A model generated the notes under the pieces. It was not told the origin of the DNA and made no database searches. It was given only the letters and a program-made list of their open reading frames with translations. Position numbers and translations under genes: made by a program. Shown in pieces: positions 52,313-63,686 of a DNA stretch of 64,000 nucleotides. The stretch comes from Adenophora triphylla var. japonica (taxonomy: Eukaryota > Streptophyta > Magnoliopsida > Asterales > Campanulaceae), in assembly GCA_022495995.1 (NCBI GenBank), contig JAFEMH010001289.1, forward strand, positions 186,001-250,000, given 5' to 3'. Positions within the stretch are counted from its first letter, which is position 1. The number at the start of each line of letters is the position of its first letter.

Positions 52313-53905
52313 TGTGAATGTGTGCCCAAATTTTCGTTGGATTCACGCGAGTTTGAAGACATCCGAGTTATTTGAAAAACGGAGTCGCCACGCCATTTTG
52401 ATTACCTCAAAACTTTGAAAAAAAGATTTTTTACTTGGGTTCGGAGGTTAAGTTACCCCTTGGGAAGAACGTTTGGCGTTCACCCAAAGTGCCTTGCCAG
52501 AGCAAGTCTCCCAAGATTTCAGTAATCGTGCTTGCTTGCGTTCTTTCTTGTGTGCATGTGTTTGAGAAAAAAGGGGGGAATGTCCCAAGTTGTCTTCCGG
52601 ACGTACAAACCATTTGGTTGTTGTCGCTCGGGATTCCTTGGAATTTTATGTATTTGGGATTATGATCCCGTCCTCATCTTATGACTTGTGATCATCGCAT
52701 TTTAACCTCGGGACCCTCGGGACTTGCGTGATCGAGATGATGTCTCTCTTTTTGGTCAAAGATGAGGTTCTTTAGAAAAGGAAGGTCCTTAGCCCATCAA
52801 TCCTACGCTTTAAGACGGTCGAGCTCGTATAGATGCTTCATACTCTTTCTTAAGCGATAATTGGAGATATAGGGTTCAAGGTTGTCCCTTTCTAAAGAAA
52901 TATGGAACCTTTAATGGAAGGAACGATGTAAAGATAGGATCTTTTACACCGGTTCGTTCCTAGGTTGCTAATGGGGACATGGGGGGAAATGCATGCAAAA
53001 ATGACACTTTTAGTGAAAAGATGGCATTTTAGAGTGTAAAGAATGTCTTTTGGTTGCAAGGGATGCCTTTTGTGCAAAGAAAAGATTTTTATGTAAAGAA
53101 TGCATTTTTATGTTGGAAAATAGTATTTAATGCATAAATGATGCATGAAAATGGCAAAGAATGATTTTTTAATGCAAAGAGTGAATCTTTAATGTGAAAA
53201 GGGTTTTTTTAGTGCAAAGGATGCACCATTAAAGCAAAGATGTCATTTTGGTGAAAAAGATATCCTTTTAATGCAAATGATGCTGCTCTGTATGCAAATG
53301 TTTTAGTTTAAATGCAGATTGATGCATTAGAAAAGGAAAACATCAGATTGCAGCTGAAAAGATAAGGAATCTGCAAACTGGCTACTTATGCCGCGTGACA
53401 TAGGCTGCCTATGTCGCGTGACATAACAAGCCATTTTGCAGAAGTCTAAACAACTGAGATTTGCAGAGGTAACAAGGCACCAAAATGGTCAAGTTACTTC
53501 ACAAACAAATCTCAGAGAGCATGTTTATTGATAATGAACACTTCAAGAGGGTGTGGATATGAGGGATCCACACTCATCTTGAGTGTTCATGCAAAACCAA
53601 GTTAAACCGAAGCTTTTATATGAAATGCAATGAAATAAAATGTGGATCTGGGTAATATAACATAAAGTATGCAACTTTAATCAGAATACTACATTATAAA
53701 TGCATTTAGCATAGAGATTTCACATTTGAATGAAAATAGAGAGTGGAAAAGGGTAGAAACTCGTTACCCTTGAAGATCCACAACTCCTATATCAAGTTAG
53801 ATATAGGAGCCTTCTAGCGTCCTCCTCCGGAGTTGATGTCCAGCCTTGAAACCGTGAGAATTCCTTGATTCTTGATGTATATATGAAGTGTGTTTGAAAA
53901 TTGTT
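52313..53905 (-). repeat. Left LTR copy of element C, lacking U3
   Basis: Matches the right LTR from its U5 end through hairpins (52460-52506, 53551-53573, 53784-53809) and the AT-rich minisatellite (52990-53330). It diverges at about 53,905 before the TATA/U3 part. The right border is approximate. Confidence 0.75.
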
Positions 53906-55096
53906 TAAGACGGGTTTCAAGCAGGTGGGGTCGTATCCCTTGGGTGCGGACTGAACTGCTGTTATTGCTGAGATGTTGTCAACGTGGACTAGAATTCCTT
54001 CTTGGGCTGAGACTGGGTTTAAACCTCGGGTCTTGATTAAGGTCCTTTTCTTAAACTTTGGCGCTTGAAGCTGATGCTGACAGGCAAAGCAGATGTTGAA
54101 GTGACCAAACCTCTCTTCTAGGGATGGATGTGACTTATCGGAGCCCCGGTCTGAGGAAAAACTTTCTACAAAGCCCCATGTCTTACTAAAGCAAGGAAAG
54201 ATCCTTTCATTTGGCAAAGCCCCGGTTGAATGAACTGAGTAGGCGAAGTGACTTGGCGAAGCCCCAGTCTGGTGACCTAGCAAAAATCCCAATCTGATTG
54301 GTACTGCGAACGTGATCCTGGGGTTAATCTGACCAAGACTGAATCCATCTAGGGACCTAGTGAAGAACTCGATGCGACCCCAAAAATGGCTAAAGAAGCC
54401 CCAGTTTAAAGGAATGGCTTGGCAAAGACCCAACTTTGAAGAGTTCCAAGGCAGCCCTAATGCGAATTGTAGCAGAAGAGGGAAAACCTATCCTTTTTTC
54501 TCTTTTTTTTTTTTTTTAATTTTTTATTTAGTCAATCAGTCAACCTTAAGAAGATGTGAAAGAAAAGATTTTATACATGCAGGGGCATATTTTTTTGAAA
54601 GGTGGGAATAAATCCCGATTTTGTGTTATTTTGATGGCCTTATTCGATGTAGGCACAAAAGCTCGCTTTGGGTCTGACTCTTTTGAGAGAGTATAAGCGT
54701 AGAAAGGTTGGTAAAAGTGTATGGAAGCCCCTGCTGACAGAAAATCAGTGTTTAGCACTATTTTTCCTAAGATGTAGAAAAGGAAGACTTGTCAAGACAT
54801 CTGAAAACTTGTTTTATTTACAATGATCACAAGATTGCTTAAAAACCCTTTGTTAATGTTCGGGTTATTCAACCACTAATATCGATATGAAAAAACATTC
54901 TTATTAATCATGAGGAGAAAGTCAACCAATGTCGTGGATCAAGGTTGGCTGGTGTGAAAGAAAGGTTTGTGTATAGGGAGGTCATTGATGAGACCAGGTT
55001 TTCTGGAATCTGACTGTGTCTTATGGGAGAGGTCATTTGATGAGACCGGGTTTTCGGGAATTTGGATGTGTTTATGACCGGGCCATTTCTGGTTGC
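53906..55096. other. Degenerate repeats and unrecognised DNA of element C
   Basis: 54060-54470 contains repeated (A/C)AAGCCCC or CGAAGCCCC words at irregular 30-60 bp spacing. 54495-54525 is poly-T rich. 55,000-55,060 has two GATGAGACC(A/G)GGTTTTC units. No coding sequence. Confidence 0.45.
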
Positions 55097-55135
55097 CTAC
55101 GTTCCCCTCATTGTGAGGAGCTCAGGTCGCCGTAG
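55097..55135 (+). promoter_or_regulatory. CTACG/CGTAG stem-loop, type 2, element C
   Basis: CTACG (55097-55101) and CGTAG (55131-55135) enclose CCTCA/TGAGG (55106-55110 and 55114-55118), followed by GCTCAGGTC. The inner stem differs from A and B but remains paired. Confidence 0.6.
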
Positions 55136-56235
55136 TTCGGCCTTGGCCGGACTGCTTCAGGCTTTGGGATTTGTGGTTCCTTTAGTGAAAAGGCTTAGGA
55201 TGAGATGATAATGAGGCGTGGGCCTCGGGATGATTCCTTGACCAAGTCATTCTTGGACGGCTGCTTCTGATTGCTTCCTCTTTCATTGGGGAAGAAGAAT
55301 TTACACGTGCCTACAGGCTTATGAAATGTTTCTGGCTTTGCTTCGACCGCCCCATTGTTATCGACAACTTTCATTCTCTGAGCTTTGATTTTTGCTTGTC
55401 CGTCGAGCTTTTGATTGGCAGTGTTGGGTCCTTGGCCTCATCATTTTTTTTTATATATATATATATGTGCAACCCTGTTTTTTGCCTAGACTGCCCTTTT
55501 TTTGGGATTTTCAAATTTAGCCGGGCATTACTCTTTTTGCACTAAGATTTTTCTTTTTTTATGTGCAACCCCGTTTTTGCCTAGACCGCCCTTTTTTGGG
55601 ATTTTCATTTAGCCGGGTATTACTCTTTTTGCACCGCATTTTTTTGAAGCACCTGAGGGCCAAGGCGAGCCCCTGCTTTAATTTCTCTTGACATCTTTGA
55701 GGTCGAAGACAGGCTCCTAGATTGTTGTCGACACGGGGTCAATCTTTCGAAGCTGAGTGGCCTTTTGCTGTCCCTTGATGATGCCGCCGTCGTTGACTTG
55801 GTCAAGGTGATGGGGAGGACATGGTTTGGGAAAGTGTATGGCTTTGATGAAGGCCTTTTGTGGGGTGAGGAAAGTGTATGGCTTGATGGCATTAGTTGAC
55901 TTTCTCACACCGATTAATCAGAATGTTAATTATTTCAAGAGATTATTTGTTGAGCAATGCAAGTGATCATATAAAATAAAACCATTTCATTAAATGTAAT
56001 GTAGGTGTGCAAATAATGTCTTAAGTCTAGCAAGAAAAGAAGAAGACTCTTTTATTGAAAATTGAAGATTGATTACAATGTCCGTAGAGGACTTGATTGA
56101 AAGAGGAAAGTACTAGAGCCTACGAAGGTTGACTGAGAGACTATTTTTTTTATTTATTTTTTTTTTTTAATCTTGCTTAAGGATAGGTAGACCCTAGTCT
56201 AGCTACTCTTCGCTGTCGGACTACATTTCTACCCT
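55136..56235. other. Spacer of element C with 96-bp direct duplication
   Basis: GTGCAACCC(C/T)GTTTTT ... CTCTTTTTGCAC occurs at 55467 and 55563. It is the same block that lies between integrase and the antisense gene in A. Microsatellite (TA)n precedes it. No gene; pol is absent where it would be expected. Confidence 0.55.
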
Positions 56236-57960
56236 TCAGCATTGGAAGTAAATTCTTGATGCTCTTTGATCCGAACCTTGGTCATTGACTTGGTCACCAT
56301 TCTGAACAGAGTCTGTCGGTTTTGGTCCATTGGGGTGCTCAAGCTTGCCTGCTTCGATTAACCCTTGGACCGCTCTCTTCAAGGCTATACAGTTGTCGGT
56401 TGTGTGGCCATAATGACTATGGAAGGTGCAATGCTCATTCATGTCGAGGAGTGTATTTGAGCTCTTTGGATGGTAGTCTCTAAGGGGCTCCAGGAGGCCT
56501 AGCTTTACTAAAGCCTTGAAGATTAAGCCCATGGGTATCCCAAAATCATCAAAATGTTCTCGTTGTCTCGGAGGACCACTATTTATTGGTACCTTCTTAA
56601 TGTCGTCCATTGTACACAATGCCTTCTTTCCTTTACCAGATGTTGCAGCCGTGTTGGAAGGGTAAGGTCTATAGCGGCGAGACATTTTCAAACCAGAAGT
56701 GCTTCCCCGTGCACGAACCCTTTTTATGTAATCATCAATGTAAGCGTCAAGATTCGACTCCTTTGTGTCAGATGCGCGAGATTGGTAGGGTGAGATGGCT
56801 TGAGTCGAGCGATTGTCGACACTTTCGCTGCTAGGCTTTTCCTGTATTTTCTTAATTGGCTCTACCAATATTCCTTCGAACGAGTCAATAGGAGCATTAG
56901 GACCACACGACCCCGCCACAAGATTGGCATCAGCAAATGAAACCACAAGAGGGAAGTACCCCGGTGGGAGAGATGACAAAGCCGAGCATTCAAAGCGTGA
57001 CCGTGACCGTAACCTTCCTTGTAAGTCAAACTTGAAGCATAGGAATACGAACTAAAGGATCGGAGTGGTGAGACTCATAAGGGGCCTCATAGGGTCCGAT
57101 ACTGCCGAAGACGGGGATATATGGCTCGTAATAGTTGAATACTGTGGAGTACCGAGCGCCGATCCAAATGACCGCCGAAGATATGAGGTTCGAGGCACCA
57201 TAAAAGTAGGACCGAACGTGTCTTGACCACACCGAGGAACGTGACCGGAAGAGCAATGTGTATACCGTACTTGGTGAAAGCGTGAGCAACTTGCATAACA
57301 ACCGAGTGCAAAATTGGATGAGGAGCATTTGACCTTGTCTCGACTTCCTAACTCGGAGGAGAGGGGTAGAGCTTGGAGCCCGAGGAGCGAACCGATCCAA
57401 ATTGGTTTGCGGGGTCATGTCAAACCTGCGGCTTGGGAAGCCGCAAACCGACCCATTCCAAGATGATGACCTAAACCTGACTGGGGCTGTGAAGCGGTAA
57501 ACTGACTCATTCCAAGATGATGACCTGAACCTGACTGGGGCTGAGAAATTGGGGTAGCTGTAGCATTTGCTCTCTGTTGGTGGTGAACAAAGCTGGGTCT
57601 TATCTGAGGAGGTGAGGGGGATGGAGCCCTGATGAGCTGGGATGTTGGAAAGGACTGAGGAGGAGTGGTCCTTGGCAAGGGATCGTATGTGGATGGAGGA
57701 AGGTATTGGTTATAGGCAGGGGGGTCTTGGTCATAGGATGAAGGGACTGAAATCACTGTTTCCAAAGTCTCATCTTCGACTACCACCAGAGAACCGTTCG
57801 ACTCAACTGTGACCTGAACTCCATGACGACGGAGTGCATCAATGAGCATGGCTTGCTGTTCTTGATGAACCTTATGGGCGCTTTCCAAAGCCAGGACTAA
57901 CTCTTCCTTCCTAACCATCTGATTCCCTGCACCCTTACTGTTTTCTGTCAAATCTGCCAT
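56236..57960 (-). pseudogene. Gag of element C, frameshifted
   Basis: It starts MADLTENSKGAGNQMVRKEE at 57960, with a Pro/Gln-rich link containing a duplicated QPQSG(S/L)GHHLGM unit. It shifts frame at about 57420 and again at about 57000. The C-terminal part (56979-56236) has FDDFGIPMGLIFKALVKLGL and the CTFHSHYGHTTDNCIALKRA box, equivalent to the knuckle-like box of A. The central core is deleted or unrecognised: the HFHLTLKG-type motif of A is not seen. It ends at a stop at 56236 with no protease behind it. Confidence 0.7.
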
Positions 57961-60082
57961 TCGACTCTCGAGCCGATGAACCCGTCCGAACCTAAGGTTT
58001 TCTCGAAAAGCCGCCGACCTCGGTATTCTAGCCCACTTCTTTCGCCGCGGGAAAGGGACAAGGTTTAGGCTCGGGGATAGGTAAGGTAGGTAAGATTTAG
58101 ACTTGGAGGTAAGTGTTTAGGCTAAAGGCTCAAGTAACATGCACTTATCGCTTAAGTTTTTACTCAAAATACATTTTCTCCTAATCCTAATTGATCGGAA
58201 AAGATGAGACCTTGAAAGGTCAAGATTGAAATTTGGAGATCGGACCGAGGAGGTCTCGATTAAGGATTTGACCATGAAAGGTCGAGATGGGAAATCGAAA
58301 ATTGGACCGAGGAGGTCTCAATTAGGAATATGACCATGAAAGGCCGGAATAGAAAATCGGAGATCGGACCGAGAAGGTCTCGATTAGGGTTTGACCATGA
58401 AAGGTCGGAATAGAAAATCGAAGATCGGACCGAGGAGGTCTCGATTAGAGATTTGACCGTGAAAGGTCGAGATAGAAAATCGGAAACCGGACCGAGGAGG
58501 TCTCGATTAGGGATATCAGAGATAGGAAAATGCAATTATGATTACATTAATTGTTCAAATTTACTTAAAACACTGTCTTTTATTTATTTCTATTTGGTTG
58601 GAAAAGGGGGGTTTGCCCTTCTTTTTCGCAACTACTCTAAATCCTGGATCAGTGGGTTCCGTCACTACGTCTATAAGCCCCTCGTATTCCACCTGTATTT
58701 CGACCTCCCAGGGTGGACAGCCCCGGGCGAGGGTCCTATAGGGCACGCGGATCCCACCGACCGAGAGTAAAGAACGCTCCTATCGGGTCTAGCGGGTCAT
58801 AGGACCTTTCAACGCACGAGCAATGCGGATTATAGTCAAGGCAATACCGGGAAAGTCTCGTCTCTCTGCATTGACGAAATTTTGGCAGAGTTTCGTTTGA
58901 GCGAATGACGTTTTGACTTTCGGTGATGTCCGAGAAGATAATAGGCATGGGTCAGGCGGCAAAAGCCGGATGACACAGTGTCACATTGAACTTCGTTGCA
59001 TATGCCGGGCATGAGTTAGAATCGAAGTCAATGCCGGGTCAAGATCTTGCCAATTTTTCCTTGTCGGAATTTTAGCAGAGCTTCGCTTGAGCGAAAGATC
59101 TTTTGTTTTGTTGGCAAAGACTCGGTCTTGACTCTTACGCATTTCGTGCAGGTCAAGGTCAATAGTCAATGTCGGAGTTGAGATCTCGCCAATTTTTCCT
59201 TGTCGGAATTTTGGCAGAGTTCTTCTTCCGTTATGAACTAAGGCTTGACCTTTACGAGGGTATGCAACTAGGCTATATGACACGGACTAGACCAAAAACC
59301 AACCAAAAGTCACGGCTTTTTGAAATGTGTGACACGACTGCATTGGTCGACACCGGCCGCCATGGGAGGTTGGGATGATTCCGTGCGTGCCCGGGAGCAT
59401 CGTAAGGCCGTCCGTGATGCACTGAACCACCCTCGGGTTTGAAGGACGTGCGTGCAAAGTGTACAGGATATATCAGGTGCGCGTAGTGTGCGGTCTCCTA
59501 AAATTGTTCCTTTTTGAGTTAAAACAGAAATTTTCCTAAATGTGTTTTAAAGGAATGATTTTCGGGACGGGGGAAAATGCAACACGTAAGCACGTAAATT
59601 TTCTGGGAGCCCCAGTCAGTCATGAAGCTGAGTAGCCCCAAGCTGCTAGGACTGCCAGATTAACCATGATTTTTCCTGGTGGAATTGCCACTGAGGTCGC
59701 CCGGTCAGAATCCAAGGAGGATTGAGCCGTACGACTGCATGGATCAATTTTCCAGGTTCCACTCCTTTTGCTATTTTTTGGGTTGTTTCCCGTTTCAAAG
59801 TATGCACAGATTCCAAGATGCAAATGATGCAATGCATGGTAAAGAAAGCAAGCACGATTAATGAAATCGGCGATGGGAGTCTAACCCGCTCAAAGGGAAA
59901 AGCTTTCTTTTATTTTTTTCAAAATTCTTTTCGAAAAGGGATACTGGTACGTGGATTGTTAAACCACCGGTTATCCCAACTCCCACATCAGGGAGTGTAC
60001 AGGAAGGGTAAGTGGTTTCCACCTATATACCGAGTATCGATTTTTTGTTTTTGAAAATAAAAGCTTTTCTCCTTTGGGATTT
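57961..60082 (-). other. 5' leader of element C with 62-bp tandem repeat
   Basis: 58190-58515 has five units of about 62 bp containing GACCGAGGAGGTCTCGATTA and TTTGACCATGAAAGGTC. Blocks shared with the leader of B follow (58620-58760). 59040-59230 has a diverged duplication around CCAATTTTTCCTTGTCGGAA. No coding sequence is recognised. Confidence 0.65.
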
Positions 60083-60100
60083 TCCCCAGCGGAGTCGCCA
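60083..60100 (-). promoter_or_regulatory. Primer-binding site of element C (tRNA-Arg type)
   Basis: TCCCCAGCGGAGTCGCCA on the plus strand, identical to the A site, three bases from the LTR start. Confidence 0.85.
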
Positions 60101-60103
60101 AAC

Positions 60104-62377
60104 TGTGAATGTGTGCCCAAATTTTCGTTGGATTCACGCGAGTTTGAAGACATCCGAGTTATTTGAAAAACGGAGTCGCCACGCCATTTTGATTACCTCA
60201 AAACTTTGAAAAAAAGGTTTTTTACTTGGGTTCGGAGGTTAAGTTACCCCTTGGGAAGAACGTTTGGCGTTCACCCAAAGTGCCTTGCCGGAGCAAGTCT
60301 CCCATGATTTCATTAATCGTGCTTGCTTGCGTGCTTTCTTGTGTGCATGTGTTTGAAAATAAGGAGGGAATGTCCCAAGTCGTCTTCCGGACGTACAAAC
60401 CATTTGTTGGTTGTTGCTCGGGATTTCTTGGGTTTTTATGTATTCGGGATTATGATCCCGTCCTCATCTTATGACTTGTGATCATCGCATTTTAACCTCG
60501 GGACCCTCGGGACTTGCATGATCGAGAGAATGACTCTCTTTTGGTCAAAGATGAGGTTCTTTAGAAAAGGAGGGTCCTTAGCCCATCAATCCTACGCTTT
60601 AAGACGGTCGAGCTCGTATAGATGCTTCATACTCTTTCTTAAGCGATAATCGGAGATATAGGGTTCAAGGTATCCCTTTCTAAAGAGATATGGAACCTTT
60701 AATGGAAGGAACGATGTAAAGATAAGACCTTTACACCGGTCCGTTCCAAGGTTGCTAATGGAGGAAAGGGGGAAATGCATGTAAAAATGACACTTTAGTG
60801 AAAAGATGACATTTTTGGGTTGCAAATGATGTTTTTTGGTTCCAAGAAGTGATCTTTATGGTTTGAAGAAATGATTTTGTGCAAAGAATGCATTTTTATG
60901 TTGGAAAATAGCATTTAATGTACAAGTGATGCATGAAAATGGCAAAGAATGGTTTTTTTAATGCAAAGTATGCATTTTTAAGTATGAAAATGAGTTTTTG
61001 GGTGCAAAGAATGCATCTTTAATGTGAAAAGGGATTTTGAATGCAAAGGATGCAATTTCTAGTGCAAAAGGAATGATTTTAATGCATGAAAATGAGCTTT
61101 AGGTGCAAAGGATGCACCTTTATGTATGAAAATGGTATTTTAATGAAAAGATGTCATTTTATGTACATAGATACTATCTAAATTGCAGATAGACATAAGA
61201 TTATAGCATTATGGGGGTTAACATCAGATTACAGCTTGAAAAGATGAGGAATCTACAAACTGGCTACTTATGTCGCGTGACATAGGCTGCCTATGTCGCG
61301 TGACATAACAAGCCATTTTGCAGAAGCCTAAACAGCTGAGATTTGCAGAGGTAACAAGGCACCAAAATGATCAAGTTACTTCACAAACAAATCTCAGAGA
61401 GCATGTTTATCAATAATGAACACTTCAAGAGGGTGTGGACATGAGGGATCCACACTCATCTTGAGTGTTCATGCAAAATCAAGTCAAACCGGAGCTTTCA
61501 CATGAAATGTGATGAAATCAAATGTGGATCTATGAAATATGAAGCTAAAGCATGTAACTTTAATCAGAATGTCACATTATCAACGCATGTAGCATGTAAA
61601 TCTCATGTATAATGAAGATAGGAAGGGGAAAAGGGTATAAAATCGTTACCCTTGAAGACCACGACTCCCTATATCAAGTTAGATATAGGGGCCTTCGAAA
61701 CAGCAACCTACGGGGACTGAGTTCAATCCTTGGCTCCGTGGGAATCCTTGGTTCTTGGTGTGTGTGAAAAGTGTGTGTGTGGGAAGTGTGTGTGTGGGAT
61801 TGATTTGGGAGGATTATTATGGTTTGGGAGGTATGTGAGGAGAGAGGAGGCTTCTGGGCGTATTCCCTATAGAGGGGGACTGAGGGGTGGAAGAGGTGTC
61901 TGTAAAATGAGAGGTGAAGGCCTCTATTTATAGGCTGCCTGCATGGGCTTGTTATGTCGCACGACATGATAAGCCATAACCGTTTTCCTTCTAGAAACAT
62001 GCAAGGTGGCATGGTTCTAGAACTCTCTCCGGGCCGGTTATGTCGCACGACATAAGTAGCCACATGTGCCTTCCTTCGAGAAACATGCAAGGTGGCAGGT
62101 TTCTAGAAGGTTTCATGGCCTATTATGTCGCACGACATAAGTAGCCACATCTGGATCCTTCTAGAAACATGCAAGGTGGCAGTCTTCTAGAAGGGAATTC
62201 CTCATGAAATAAAAACGTGTTTCTTTGGCTCCAAGCAGTCTCTTATCCCCTTAGGTGATTTGAAACAGTTTCGGAATTGTTCCGGAACTCTAGGAAAGTC
62301 CGGGGAATTACCGGAAAACTTGCCGGAATTGCCGGGAAACTTAACCGGAAGGCATGAGCCAGATTTGGGTACTTACA
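60104..62377 (-). repeat. 5' LTR of element C (complete)
   Basis: 2274 bp, TGTGAATG ... GGGTACTTACA. It contains the U5 primer-like motif (60172-60181), the double hairpin (60251-60297), an AT-rich minisatellite with AATGCA words (60780-61170), inverted repeats TGTCGCGTGACA (61271, 61294) and TGTCGCACGACA (61955, 62041, 62126), and a TATA box at 61924-61932. Confidence 0.9.
61924..62137 (-). promoter_or_regulatory. LTR promoter of element C
   Basis: TATAAATAG (complement of 61924-61932) is preceded, after a 22-nt gap in element sense, by TGTCGCACGACA (61955-61966). Two more copies lie at 62041-62052 and 62126-62137, spaced 85-86 bp. Each is followed by AAGCC or AGTAGCC, and a TTCTAGAA/CATGCAAGGTGG block recurs with each of the two distal units. 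Confidence 0.7.
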
Positions 62378-63686
62378 CCCGGCATCTGGCATTTCCCGCT
62401 TTGCAGCGTTTTCGTTGGTGGAGGTGTCTCGCTGTGTTTTGCTTTGTAGAGTCGCCACGCCGTTTTGATTATTAAGCCCAAAACATTGAAAAAGGGCATC
62501 AGTTTAAAAATAATAATAAACTGTTTTGTGTGATGAGATTTTGAGCTCGGAGGTCAGGTGACTCCTCGGGAAGAGAATATTAGAATCTTAGAGCTCACCC
62601 GAGTCGCCTCGTAAAAACGAGTCTTTCGGTACCCCTTATATTCTTTAACTGTTCTGTGTGTGTGTGTGTGCGCTTTTAAAAATGCATGCTGTATCGGATG
62701 TCTACATTGTACACTGCTTTATTGAAATGTATTGAAATAGTGTAGGAAGGAAGCCTTACCAATGTTGGTTCGTGTCTGTCTTCCGCTGGGGAATAGTGCT
62801 TGAGGATGGAATAGTGCTCTGGGACGGACCGGGATTGCTTTGGAAGGAGTCGGTTGTCTGCGGACAGAGCTTCGGCGTGCCTCGGGATTGTCAAGTGTGC
62901 ACTCGGGCAGAGTTTCGGCGTGCGTTGGAATCGTCGGTTGGATTCGGGCAGAGGTTCGGCGTGCGTTGGAATCGTCGGTTGGATTCGGGCAGAGGTTCGG
63001 CGTGCGTTGTAATCGTTGGTTGGATTCGGGCAGAGGTTCGGCGTGGGTTGGAATCGTCGGTTTGACTCGAAAAGAGCCGGGACGCCTCGGGAAAGACCAG
63101 GAAAGGCCTCGGAGTACCACGAGGGGCCTCAGAGTACCTCGAGAGTGCCTCGGGGCAGCGCGGGAGCGTCGCGGGAGCGCTCGGAAAGGGCTTCGGAGCA
63201 CCACAAGGGAGCTCGGAAGGCCCCGGAGGGAACCGAAAGGGACCGGGAGTGCCCCGAGGGGTCTTAGAGAGGGAGCCTGAAGGCTTAGGGAGAGAAGAGA
63301 AGAGGGAGGTGTGAAAAATAAGGGAGGGGGAGCCCTCTATTTATAGTGTAGGAAAAACTGCAAAGAGGTCCGTACGGACCTCTTAGGTAATCCAAAATTT
63401 TAGATTTCCGGGATTTAAGGGAATCCCGTGGACTTTAAGGGGATTTTCGTAATGATTATGTCTGGTGCAAAGAGGTCCGTACGGACCTTTTGGCATGCAA
63501 AGAGGTCCGTACGGACTTTCCATGCTCTTGTGAATGTGATGGCAAGCTAGCTCTCATCGAGAGCTTTCCAACCATATATGGCACGTCTCAATCGGAGTTC
63601 GTATGAAGGAGTTATGACCTCCGGAAGTTTGCCTCTGGTTTTGTCGTATGTTGGGATAGAAAGCGATCCAGATTGGGGTACTTACA
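62378..63686 (-). repeat. Third B-type LTR (3' LTR of an element extending past the window)
   Basis: Colinear with the B LTRs, but it lacks the first 35 bp or so: it begins CCCGGCATCTGGC directly after the C LTR. It has palindromes at 63367, 63474 and 63504, a TATA box at 63337-63345, hairpins CTCGGG/CCCGAG (62565-62603) and CTCGT/ACGAG (62608-62621). Its sequence differs noticeably from B, so it is a different insertion. Confidence 0.85.

Larger units (their letters stand above)
52292..62377 (-). mobile_element. Element C: gag-only Tat/Ogre-like element in a rearranged array
   Basis: LTR sequence occurs at 52313-about 53905 (partial) and 60104-62377 (complete), starting TGTGAATGTGTGCCC on the plus strand. 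A primer-binding site is at 60083-60100. In element sense the interior has a leader, gag (57960-56236), shared spacer blocks and degenerate repeats. No protease, RT or integrase is found, so it is non-autonomous. The left LTR lacks U3 and polypurine tract and has its own primer site to the left, so two C units probably recombined. Confidence 0.8.

Noticed and set aside
62840..63280. Open frame with repeated RVSACVGIVGWIRAEVRRA units in the third B-type LTR
   Set aside because: It lies in LTR sequence with internal tandem duplication; the same region in the other B LTRs is interrupted.
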